NCBI RefSeq assembly: GCF_009765875.1
Contig: NZ_LMUP01000016.1
Location: 146,151-210,150 of the forward strand
Source: Pedobacter sp. L105
Lineage (GTDB): Bacteria; Bacteroidota; Bacteroidia; Sphingobacteriales; Sphingobacteriaceae
Direction: 5' to 3'
DNA length: 64,000 nucleotides
The position numbers and the translations under genes were made by a program. The notes under the pieces are model-generated. The model made no database searches. It saw only the letters and a program-made list of their open reading frames with translations, and was not told where the DNA came from. Of this stretch, positions 15,066 through 22,383 are shown in pieces (the first letter of the stretch is position 1; each line of letters opens with the position of its first letter).

Positions 15066-16051
15066 TAGCCGATTAAATTTTGGAAGCTCTTTAAAGCCAG
15101 TCCTGTGACTAAAGAAGTTTCGGCCTCATAAAAACAATCAGCAAAAGATTGCTCAGGTTTAATAGTTTGTATAGCCAGGGCAGCATTACATAAAACCACA
15201 TTATTTTGTGGGTCTGTACCAGTTCCCTGTAATACATGCAGAAATATATCAGCCGATGAACTTACGGTATCGCCACCCACAATTTCATGCTCGTCAATCT
15301 CTTCAAACCCGAGATCTGACACCTTGATTAGCGCCTCTCCATTCTTGCTGAAAGTCTTGATATCGCAGGTAAGAGATACTTCATCAAATCCGTCAACAGC
15401 ATGCAGAATCGTATAATTCTTATCCGTTTCTTGATATAAGTAAGCATATAATCTTGCCAGTTCCAGGCTAAAGACCCCAACAATCTGATTTTTAGGCTGT
15501 GCCGGATTAGCCATGGGGCCAAGCATATTAAAAAACGTTTTAACCCCCAGATCCCGGCGTATAGGTGCAACAATCTTCATTGCAGGATTAAACAAGGGCG
15601 CATGGATAAAACAAATGCCAGCCCTGTCCAGGCTACGCTTCAGTTCATCCTGGTCGGCCGTAAATTGATAGCCCAGGTGCTCCATCACATTGGATGAACC
15701 GCAGCCTGAAGAAACCCCATAATTACCATGTTTGGCCACCTTATACCCTGCACCTGCAACAACAAATGATGCCAGCGTAGAAATATTAAAGGTGTCCTTT
15801 CCGTCACCGCCGGTACCGCAAAGATCTACCAGTTCATAATCTGACAGATCTACCTTTACACAAAGGTCGAGCATGGCGTCTCTGAATCCCTGTAACTCTG
15901 CAACAGTAATATTGCGCATACCAAAAGCAGTAATAAACGCAGCGATCTGCGAATTATTAAACTCTCCGGAAGCTATGGCGATTAAAATCCGCTGGGCTTC
16001 TTCCCTGCTAAAGGATTTATTTTCAAATAAGTGGTTCAGTATTTTCTTCAT
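15065..16051 (-). CDS. trpD: Anthranilate phosphoribosyltransferase
   Basis: TrpD transfers the phosphoribosyl group from PRPP to anthranilate. The PRPP loop C-G-T-G-G-D-G-K-D-T-F-N-I-S-T is at about 78-92 and K-H-G-N-Y-G-V-S-S-G-C-G-S-S near 107-120. The metal-binding D-E motif is V-D-G-F-D-E. The length is 328 residues. It is the first structural gene of this run, separated by only 12 bp from the attenuator terminator. No trpE or trpG is upstream, as the next gene is divergent. Confidence 0.97.
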   Translation of the reverse strand: MKKILNHLFENKSFSREEAQRILIAIASGEFNNSQIAAFITAFGMRNITVAELQGFRDAMLDLCVKVDLSDYELVDLCGTGGDGKDTFNISTLASFVVAGAGYKVAKHGNYGVSSGCGSSNVMEHLGYQFTADQDELKRSLDRAGICFIHAPLFNPAMKIVAPIRRDLGVKTFFNMLGPMANPAQPKNQIVGVFSLELARLYAYLYQETDKNYTILHAVDGFDEVSLTCDIKTFSKNGEALIKVSDLGFEEIDEHEIVGGDTVSSSADIFLHVLQGTGTDPQNNVVLCNAALAIQTIKPEQSFADCFYEAETSLVTGLALKSFQNLIG

Positions 16052-16063
16052 GGGCGTTAAAAC

Positions 16064-16089
16064 AAAAAGGGCTGCTTAAAAAGCAACCC
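16064..16089 (-). terminator. Attenuator terminator (strands 3 and 4) before trpD
   Basis: On the minus strand GGGTTGCTT (16089-16081) pairs with AAGCAGCCC (16077-16069) across a three-base loop with one G-U pair, followed by a U-run (16068-16064). It ends 12 bp before the trpD ATG. Confidence 0.9.
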
Positions 16090-16134
16090 TCAAAATATTT
16101 TTATATAAAATAAAACGTACAAAATTGGGTCACA

Positions 16135-16188
16135 CTATGCTATTGCATTGTGCCACCACCAATTGTTAAGTCCGTTTGTTAGTATCAT
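16135..16188 (-). CDS. trpL: trp leader peptide, 17 residues with three consecutive Trp
   Basis: The frame reads M-I-L-T-N-G-L-N-N-W-W-W-H-N-A-I-A and stops with TAG. The three TGG codons lie at 16161-16153. It encodes no function of its own. Its translation rate senses charged tRNA-Trp and sets the fold of the attenuator downstream. It was found by reading the minus strand between trpD and the divergent channel gene. Candidate promoter spacing would leave only a few untranslated bases before the ATG. Confidence 0.85.
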   Translation of the reverse strand: MILTNGLNNWWWHNAIA

Positions 16189-16195
16189 CGTCTAG

Positions 16196-16226
16196 CAAAT
16201 ATGGGATTGATTTTTAATATTTGCAA
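16196..16226 (-). promoter_or_regulatory. Candidate trp promoter
   Basis: On the minus strand, TTG (16226-16224) is followed after 20 nt by CATATTTG (16203-16196), a one-mismatch version of TAnnTTTG. Transcription would start only a few bases before the leader ATG, so the leader may be translated with almost no 5' UTR. A more distant promoter is not excluded. Confidence 0.4.
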
Positions 16227-16252
16227 AACATTTATTAAAATTTCGGGAGTTT

Positions 16253-17206
16253 ATGACATTATTTAAGCGGAAATCTCAGGTAGATGATGATTTAGGATTT
16301 GGCAACATGCCTCTGATCGGCAATGAAAGATTGATGAACCCTGATGGAACATCTAATGTGAAACGCATAGGGCTGCCATTGTTCAGGACTTCAGATACCT
16401 ATACCTGGCTGATCTCCATGTCATGGAAACAATTTCTCTTCATCATTTTACTGGCTTACCTGGCCGTCAACACCTTATTCGCCTCTTTGTATGTATGGAT
16501 AGGAACAGAACATCTTCGCGGAGCGGAAGGCCTGCTTCTTCAGGATCGTTTTTCTGATGCCTTTTTCTTTTCTGCCCAAACTATTTCTACCGTAGGCTAC
16601 GGGCACATCAGCCCCAATGGTTTTTTAACCAGTTGTTTAGCTGCCTTCGAATCTATGCTGGGTTTACTGGCCTTTGCTTTAGCTACCGGTTTATTGTATG
16701 GTCGTTTTTCCAGGCCAACAGCCAATATTATTTATAGTAAAAATATGGTTATTGCTCCGTATAAGGATATCAAAGGACTCATGTTCAGGCTGGCCAATCA
16801 CCGGAACAATCAACTGATAGAAATTGAGATCCAGATGATCATGACCTACAATGAAATGGTTAATGGCAAAGTGATCAGAAGGTTCTATCCAATGGAACTG
16901 GAAAGGTCAAAGATCAGCCTGCTCACCTTAAGCTGGACAGTGGTACATCCAATTGATGAACACAGCCCGCTGTACAATAAAACTCCTGAAGATCTGGCAG
17001 AAGCAGAATTGGAGATTCTGGTGATGTTAAAGGCTTTTGATGATACCTTCTCACAAACTGTACATACCCGGACATCCTATAGAGATGAAGACATTGTGCA
17101 CAATGCTAAATTCGCTAATGTATTTTCCAGACATGAAACCGGACAGATCATTATCGACCTCTCAAAAATTGGACATACCGATTTGGTTGAAGAAACAAAT
17201 GGTTAA
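16253..17206 (+). CDS. Inward-rectifier-type potassium channel (KirBac-like)
   Basis: The 317-residue protein has the KirBac layout: a cytoplasmic N-terminal segment with a slide-helix region, TM1 (F-I-I-L-L-A-Y-L-A-V-N, about 62-85), a pore helix and the selectivity filter T-V-G-Y-G (about 113-117), TM2 (about 125-150), then a long immunoglobulin-like cytoplasmic domain with Y-N-E-M-V-N-G-K. It should form a potassium-conducting tetramer in the inner membrane. The gene is divergent from trpD, and its 3' end overlaps the convergent esterase gene by four bases. Confidence 0.92.
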   Translation: MTLFKRKSQVDDDLGFGNMPLIGNERLMNPDGTSNVKRIGLPLFRTSDTYTWLISMSWKQFLFIILLAYLAVNTLFASLYVWIGTEHLRGAEGLLLQDRFSDAFFFSAQTISTVGYGHISPNGFLTSCLAAFESMLGLLAFALATGLLYGRFSRPTANIIYSKNMVIAPYKDIKGLMFRLANHRNNQLIEIEIQMIMTYNEMVNGKVIRRFYPMELERSKISLLTLSWTVVHPIDEHSPLYNKTPEDLAEAELEILVMLKAFDDTFSQTVHTRTSYRDEDIVHNAKFANVFSRHETGQIIIDLSKIGHTDLVEETNG

Positions 17207-18045
17207 GTACGTTTCAGAAAATCCAGGATTTCGCCATATAACTGGTTTCCTCCAAAGATCATTTGCGCAATCATGCCTACATGTTTTTTCCCTTTAATCA
17301 CATACAGTGTTGTGGGCACCTGCTCCTTTTCGAGGATTTTATTTAGTCTTTCAGACTGAATTTTTATTGCGGGATATGTTTTCTCCCCATAAAAAATCAG
17401 ATGTGGGTTCTTACTGTTTTGCACATAATGTAAAGGAGAACCATCTTCCCAGTTTACAGGGTCTGAACTAAAAGTCTGCAGAAAGTCATCATAGAAATGG
17501 TCTTTTTCAGAAGTACTCATGTATTCTTTCATATCCAGCCCAAAAGGGTCATCAAGGATTACTCCTTTAATTGGGTTAGCAATTCCTGCTTTCTTGAAAT
17601 ATCGCGGATCTGTATTGATCAGCTCTGAAAGATGTCCTCCTGCAGAGTGCCCCATCAGGAATATTCTTTCTGGGTTGCCTCCATAAGCTGCAATATGGTT
17701 TTTTACCCACTTTACCGCAGCTACACAGTCGTCCCCCATTTGTCTATATTGGTTTTGAGGGGCCAGACCATAATTAATGGACACCAAAACCACCCCTTTA
17801 CGGGCAAAGTTTCTGCCCAGCCACCAATAAGTTTCTTTTTTACCACTGCTCCAGGAGCCGCCATGTATAAAAACAATAACGTCTTTAGGTTTAACCGTAT
17901 CCTTTTTATAATAAACGTTCAGTTGTCTGCTTTCGTCGTTTCTGTCGGTATAATTGACATCTTTTTTAATTTTTACCTGAGCAGATAAAACTGAGATTTG
18001 TCCAAGGAAAGCAAAAAGCATCAGCACGTTTTTTAAAGTGGTCAT
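17203..18045 (-). CDS. Secreted alpha/beta hydrolase (esterase-like)
   Basis: A Sec signal peptide (about residues 1-22, ending S-A-Q) directs this 280-residue hydrolase out of the cytoplasm. The oxyanion motif H-G-G-S-W (about 60) and the nucleophile elbow G-H-S-A-G-G-H (Ser about 134) place it in the hormone-sensitive-lipase/BD-FAE-like group. The C-terminal His is in G-K-K-H-V-G-M. The substrate is unknown; a small ester is likely. It lies 5 bp behind an SDR gene and 3' overlaps the channel gene by four bases. The recR-SDR-esterase order with tiny gaps indicates one transcript. Confidence 0.87.
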   Translation of the reverse strand: MTTLKNVLMLFAFLGQISVLSAQVKIKKDVNYTDRNDESRQLNVYYKKDTVKPKDVIVFIHGGSWSSGKKETYWWLGRNFARKGVVLVSINYGLAPQNQYRQMGDDCVAAVKWVKNHIAAYGGNPERIFLMGHSAGGHLSELINTDPRYFKKAGIANPIKGVILDDPFGLDMKEYMSTSEKDHFYDDFLQTFSSDPVNWEDGSPLHYVQNSKNPHLIFYGEKTYPAIKIQSERLNKILEKEQVPTTLYVIKGKKHVGMIAQMIFGGNQLYGEILDFLKRT

Positions 18046-18050
18046 TTGAA

Positions 18051-18863
18051 TTAAATTAAGGCATTCTTCTCCTTTTTATAGTGATTAAATACCAGTTTAT
18101 CAGCTAATCCAGGCAGCAGCTTATTGAGCAGCACAGTGAACTTCCCCTGGCCTGTCATCACTAAAGTGCGTTTACGGGAAGCAACTCCGTTAACAATATT
18201 TACCGCGACTTCTTCCGAAGTCATCATTTTCCCCTCTTCCATATTGGTGTCCCCATAAGAAGACCCATCCTTTGCAAGGGCCGTAAAACGGATATTAGAA
18301 GCAGTAAAACCAGGACAGGCCACCATCACATGCACATCTTTAGCCATTAACTCTGTTCTTAGCGACTCCATAAAGCCATTCATCGCAAACTTAGAGGCCG
18401 AATAACCTGTTCTGCCAGGCAAGCCGCGGTAGCCTGCGATAGAAGATACGCCAATTACACTCCCTTTGGTTTTCAGAATTTCAGGTAAAGCGAATTTTGT
18501 ACAATAAACCGTACCCCAGAAGTTCACATCCATCAGGTTTTTAAGTACAGACAGATCAAGATCATTAAACAGCGCACGCATAGAGATACCAGCATTATTG
18601 AGCAGGATATCAACTTTACCAAAAGTCATCACAGCCTGTTTAATCAGGTGTTCACATTCCTCTTCCTTACTTACATCTACCTGTACGGCAAGGGCTTTGA
18701 TACCATACCTTTTTTCAAGATCAGCAGTAATTTCACACAGGGTTACAAACTGTCGGGCTCCCAATACCAGGATGGCACCGCGTTTGGCAAATTCTTCTGC
18801 ACATGCTTTTCCTATACCAGATGAAGCACCGGTAATGATGACTACTTTGTTCTTAAAATCCAT
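18051..18863 (-). CDS. Short-chain dehydrogenase/reductase
   Basis: This classical SDR has the cofactor motif T-G-A-S-S-G-I-G (about 10-17), N-N-A-G-I near 89, catalytic Ser in G-V-S-S-I-A-G and Y-S-A-S-K (Tyr about 153). It has 270 residues. The C-terminal segment with basic and hydrophobic residues resembles the DltE/YqjQ-type group of general SDRs. The substrate cannot be told. It lies 4 bp after recR and 5 bp before the esterase. Confidence 0.88.
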   Translation of the reverse strand: MDFKNKVVIITGASSGIGKACAEEFAKRGAILVLGARQFVTLCEITADLEKRYGIKALAVQVDVSKEEECEHLIKQAVMTFGKVDILLNNAGISMRALFNDLDLSVLKNLMDVNFWGTVYCTKFALPEILKTKGSVIGVSSIAGYRGLPGRTGYSASKFAMNGFMESLRTELMAKDVHVMVACPGFTASNIRFTALAKDGSSYGDTNMEEGKMMTSEEVAVNIVNGVASRKRTLVMTGQGKFTVLLNKLLPGLADKLVFNHYKKEKNALI

Positions 18864-18867
18864 GTTA

Positions 18868-19485
18868 TTATTTAATGATTGAATTTACATAAGGTACCCG
18901 GGTAACTATAGAACGGCCCAGTGTGATCTCATCGGCATATTCCAGTTCACCTCCAAAGGCAATACCGCGGGCAATGGTTGTAATTGGTATTTGAAAATCT
19001 TTAAGCCGTTTATACAGATAAAACAGCGTGGTATCCCCTTCCATGGTAGCACTGATTGCCAGGATGATCTCTTTTACAGGTGTTGTGGCTACCCGTTGTA
19101 CCAGTGAATCTATGAAAAGGTCCGACGGACCAATGCCATCCATTGGAGAGATAAGGCCCCCCAATACATGGTAAACCCCAAAAAACTGCGAGGTATTTTC
19201 TATCGCCATCACATCACGTGTATCTTCTACCACACAGATCACTTCCTTTTCGCGTTTCTGCGAAGTGCAGATACTGCATATAGCCTGATCGGAAATATTA
19301 TGGCAGATGCTGCAATGTTTAATATCCCTTTTTAGTTTAATGATGGACTGACCAAAAGAATCTACTTCCTCCTGCTCCTTGCCCAGCAAATGCAGCACCA
19401 GCCGCAAAGCGGTCTTTTGTCCTACCCCCGGTAATTTAGAAAATTCAGTAACAGCATCTTCGAGCAGCTTGGAAGAAAAGTTCAT
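18868..19485 (-). CDS. recR: Recombination mediator RecR
   Basis: RecR acts with RecO, and with RecF where present, to load RecA at gaps and ends. The N-terminal helix-hairpin-helix (L-P-G-V-G-Q-K-T-A-L-R, about 19-29) is followed by a four-Cys zinc finger C-S-I-C...C-S-I-C (about 56-71) and a Toprim domain (V-V-E-D-T-R-D). The Walker-like C-terminal region has A-R-G-I-A-F-G-G-E-L-E-Y-A-D. Its length, 205 residues, is normal. It begins a three-gene run with the SDR and the esterase. Confidence 0.97.
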   Translation of the reverse strand: MNFSSKLLEDAVTEFSKLPGVGQKTALRLVLHLLGKEQEEVDSFGQSIIKLKRDIKHCSICHNISDQAICSICTSQKREKEVICVVEDTRDVMAIENTSQFFGVYHVLGGLISPMDGIGPSDLFIDSLVQRVATTPVKEIILAISATMEGDTTLFYLYKRLKDFQIPITTIARGIAFGGELEYADEITLGRSIVTRVPYVNSIIK

Positions 19486-19567
19486 TTTACAAATTTATAT
19501 TTATCTTCTGTTATTTGATTTTTAAAATATGATTTTCTTACATTAGCCTATAAAGCCTCTGTAAAAC

Positions 19568-21046
19568 ATGACCCCAGCCATCCTTTTGTCCTTTCTATTA
19601 GGATACTTTGCCCTTTTAGTAGGCGTAGCGTATTTCACCTCAAGAAATTCGTCAGACAATGCGTCTTTCTTTATTGCGAACAGGAGCTCAAAGTGGTATC
19701 TGGTGGCTTTTGGAATGATCGGCACTGCGCTTTCCGGCGTAACATTCATCTCTGTTCCCGGGGCTGTCGGCAAAAGTGAATTTGGCTATTTTCAGTTTGT
19801 ACTGGGTAATGCGGTTGGTTTTATCATCATCGCCACTGTGCTGCTGCCGCTCTATTACAGGATGAACCTGATATCAATTTACACCTACCTGGAAAAAAGA
19901 CTGGGTAAATACAGTTATAAAACAGGGGCAGTGATTTTCCTGATCTCCAGAACTATAGGCTCCTCCTTCAGGCTGTACCTGGTAGCTATTGTATTACAGA
20001 AATTCATCTTTGACGCCTGGAACGTCCCTTTCTGGTTAACCATTGTACTGTGTCTCTTACTGATCTGGATCTATACCCATAAAGGGGGATTAAAAACAAT
20101 CATTATTACCGATACCCTGCAGACCGTATTTCTGCTGTTGTCGGTTATCCTATCCATTATTTTCATCTCCAAATCCCTCAATCTGGATATTACAGGCACA
20201 TTTGAAGCCGTAAAAAACAGCAGTTACTCCAAAATATTTTTCTGGGAAGACTTTATGGGCAGTAAATCCCATTTCATTAAACAATTCCTGGGCGGGATAT
20301 TTGTCACCATTGCCATGACCGGGCTGGATCAGGACCTCATGCAAAAGAACCTGAGCATGAAAACAATTAAAGAAGCACAAAAAAACATGTTCACCTTTAC
20401 CGGGGTTTTTGTGGTGATGAACATCTTCTTTCTGAGTGTGGGTGCCCTGTTATACATTTACGCGGCAAAAAACGGCATCGATGTGACCGCTTTAAAAACT
20501 CCCGACCATCTGTATCCAGAGATTGCACTGAACCACCTGAATATTATTCCCGGAATTATCTTTATGCTCGGTTTAACTGCGGCTACATTCGCCACAACAG
20601 ACTCGGCACTAACGGCACTAACCACCTCCTTTTGCGTCGACTTTTTACACTTTGATAAAAAAGAAGACCAGCAGGATAAAAAACTAGTCAATCAGCGTCA
20701 CATGGTACACATTGGATTCTCTTTCCTGATGGTAGCCGTGATCCTGGTATTCAAAGCCATCAATAACGACTCGGTGGTAAATTCGATATTTACCGCAGCA
20801 GGATATACCTACGGGCCGCTGGTTGGCCTTTTTGCCTTTGGAATGCTCACCCGGAAAGCTGTGGCAGACCGGCTGGTACCTTATATCTGTATCATCTCTC
20901 CCCTGCTGTGTTTTGTGATCAATACCCACAGTATGCAGTGGTTTGGTTATGCCATGAGTTTCGAACTGATCGTTTTAAACGGTCTGATTACCTTTTTACT
21001 ACTATGGATAACAGGCAAATCTACTGTTACCCAAACTGAATTTTAA
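19568..21046 (+). CDS. Sodium:solute symporter family transporter
   Basis: This 492-residue inner-membrane protein shows about 13 hydrophobic helices and belongs to the SSS (SLC5-like) family. Typical features are the N-terminal Y-F-T-S-R-N-S-S-D-N-A-S-F-F-I-A-N-R-S-S segment, the G-T-A-L-S-G-V-T-F-I-S loop and R-M-N-L-I-S-I-Y-T-Y-L-E-K-R-L-G, where the substrate- and Na+-binding helices lie. T-A-A-T-F-A-T-T-D-S-A matches the conserved TM8 region. Bacteroidota members have been linked to sialic acid, sugars or other solutes, but the substrate here cannot be read. The LOG gene follows 18 bp later. Confidence 0.9.
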   Translation: MTPAILLSFLLGYFALLVGVAYFTSRNSSDNASFFIANRSSKWYLVAFGMIGTALSGVTFISVPGAVGKSEFGYFQFVLGNAVGFIIIATVLLPLYYRMNLISIYTYLEKRLGKYSYKTGAVIFLISRTIGSSFRLYLVAIVLQKFIFDAWNVPFWLTIVLCLLLIWIYTHKGGLKTIIITDTLQTVFLLLSVILSIIFISKSLNLDITGTFEAVKNSSYSKIFFWEDFMGSKSHFIKQFLGGIFVTIAMTGLDQDLMQKNLSMKTIKEAQKNMFTFTGVFVVMNIFFLSVGALLYIYAAKNGIDVTALKTPDHLYPEIALNHLNIIPGIIFMLGLTAATFATTDSALTALTTSFCVDFLHFDKKEDQQDKKLVNQRHMVHIGFSFLMVAVILVFKAINNDSVVNSIFTAAGYTYGPLVGLFAFGMLTRKAVADRLVPYICIISPLLCFVINTHSMQWFGYAMSFELIVLNGLITFLLLWITGKSTVTQTEF

Positions 21047-21064
21047 TGATAAACAAGCAACATA

Positions 21065-21772
21065 ATGACAAGCGAAGATAAAATAAGAAGTGCTTTTGAA
21101 AACAAAAACTGGCAGGAAATTAAGGTAACTGACTCCTGGCAGATCTTTAAAATAATGGCTGAATTTGTGGCCGGTTTTGAGAAACTGGCTAAAATTGGCC
21201 CCTGTGTTTCCATCTTTGGTTCTGCAAGAACAGCAGAAACCAACAAATATTACGAGATGGCTGTAGAATGCGGCAAATTATTAACCGACCGTGGTTATGG
21301 TGTGATCACCGGCGGCGGACCGGGTATTATGGAAGCTGGAAATAAAGGCGCCCATATGAACGGTGGAAAATCTGTAGGTTTAAATATAGAACTACCTTTT
21401 GAGCAGTTCCATAATAAATATGTAGACCATAATAAGTTAATGGAGTTCGACTATTTTTTTGTGAGAAAGGTAATGTTTATGAAATACTCGCAGGGATTTA
21501 TCGTCTTACCCGGAGGAATGGGTACCATGGATGAACTTTTTGAAGCGATCACCCTAATCCAGACCGGTAAAATTGCCCGTTTCCCTATTGTATTGTTAGG
21601 TAAAGATTATTGGGGAGGCTTGGTAGAATGGATAAAAAGCACCATGCTGGGAAAAGAACACAATATCCATGCTGAAGATATGAACCTGTTCAGACTGGCA
21701 GATACTGCCGAAGAAGCTGCAGAACATATTTTCAGGTTCTATGATAAATATGTGCTGAAACCGAATTTTTAA
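21065..21772 (+). CDS. LOG-family protein (TIGR00730 type)
   Basis: The Rossmann-fold protein of 235 residues carries the LOG motifs G-S-A-R-T, G-G-G-P-G-I-M-E-A-G-N-K-G-A and P-G-G-M-G-T-M-D-E (about 149-157). Family members are cytokinin riboside 5'-monophosphate phosphoribohydrolases or related nucleotide 5'-monophosphate nucleosidases. The true bacterial substrate here is not known. It follows the symporter gene after 18 bp and ends overlapping the convergent DUF502 gene by four bases. Confidence 0.9.
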   Translation: MTSEDKIRSAFENKNWQEIKVTDSWQIFKIMAEFVAGFEKLAKIGPCVSIFGSARTAETNKYYEMAVECGKLLTDRGYGVITGGGPGIMEAGNKGAHMNGGKSVGLNIELPFEQFHNKYVDHNKLMEFDYFFVRKVMFMKYSQGFIVLPGGMGTMDELFEAITLIQTGKIARFPIVLLGKDYWGGLVEWIKSTMLGKEHNIHAEDMNLFRLADTAEEAAEHIFRFYDKYVLKPNF

Positions 21773-22374
21773 AAATCTTGAGGGGTTATATGGCTAACCC
21801 CTCCTGATACAACCAATTTCATAGCTTCGGCAGCGCTCATGTTCAATTCTTTGATTTTATCTTTATTCACCACACAAACCTGTCCGGCAAAAGAATAGGA
21901 AAAGGGAAAATATACAACACAATCACCGGGCAGCCCGATAACATTCAGGTCGCTCTGGGTTAAAAACCCGATTCTTTTAATATCACTATTCATCTCTACC
22001 AGTACCGGGTGGTTAAACTTTTTTTCATCACCAACAAAAGCTTCGGCAAGGTCTTTAATAGAAGAATATAAAAAATTCAATCCCGGCAGGCGTTTCATCC
22101 AGCGGTTAAACCAACTATACATTGGTTCGGTTACAAAATTGGTCACGAATATACCAGCTACCAGGATTAAGGCGATCACCAGTGCCAATCCCAAACCAGG
22201 GATATTTCTGCTTGCACCTGTTATTGGATCAACACCCAGAATATTATTTACATTCAGCCAGCTATCAACTGTAGTCACCGCCCAGATCACAATGTAAATA
22301 CTTAGTGCTATGGGCAATACGATCAACAATCCTTTGATCAAATAATTTAGTAAAGCCCTTCCAATCTTATTCAT
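21769..22374 (-). CDS. DUF502 membrane protein
   Basis: The 201-residue protein has two transmembrane helices (about 10-30 and 58-80) and a conserved soluble domain with F-N-H-P-V-L-V-E and G-D-C-V-V-Y-F-P-F-S-Y-S, which marks DUF502. The function is not established. It begins 9 bp behind murF-alr and is probably cotranscribed with it. This neighbourhood may hint at an envelope role, which is inference. Confidence 0.85.
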   Translation of the reverse strand: MNKIGRALLNYLIKGLLIVLPIALSIYIVIWAVTTVDSWLNVNNILGVDPITGASRNIPGLGLALVIALILVAGIFVTNFVTEPMYSWFNRWMKRLPGLNFLYSSIKDLAEAFVGDEKKFNHPVLVEMNSDIKRIGFLTQSDLNVIGLPGDCVVYFPFSYSFAGQVCVVNKDKIKELNMSAAEAMKLVVSGGVSHITPQDF

Positions 22375-22383
22375 AGCCCAAAA

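Larger units (their letters stand above)
16064..16188 (-). promoter_or_regulatory. trp transcription attenuator
   Basis: All four classic strands are visible on the minus-strand transcript. Strand 1 overlaps the Trp codons (AAUUGG at 16164-16159) and pairs with CCAAUU of strand 2 (16128-16123). Strand 2 also contains GUGACCC (16133-16127), which can pair over seven positions with GGGUUGC of strand 3 (16089-16083) and so block the 3:4 terminator. A ribosome stalled at 16161-16153 for lack of Trp-tRNA would mask strand 1 and favour read-through into trpD. Confidence 0.85.

Noticed and set aside
19490..19497. TAAATTTG on the minus strand just before recR
   Set aside because: Same reason: too close to the start codon and no -33 element.
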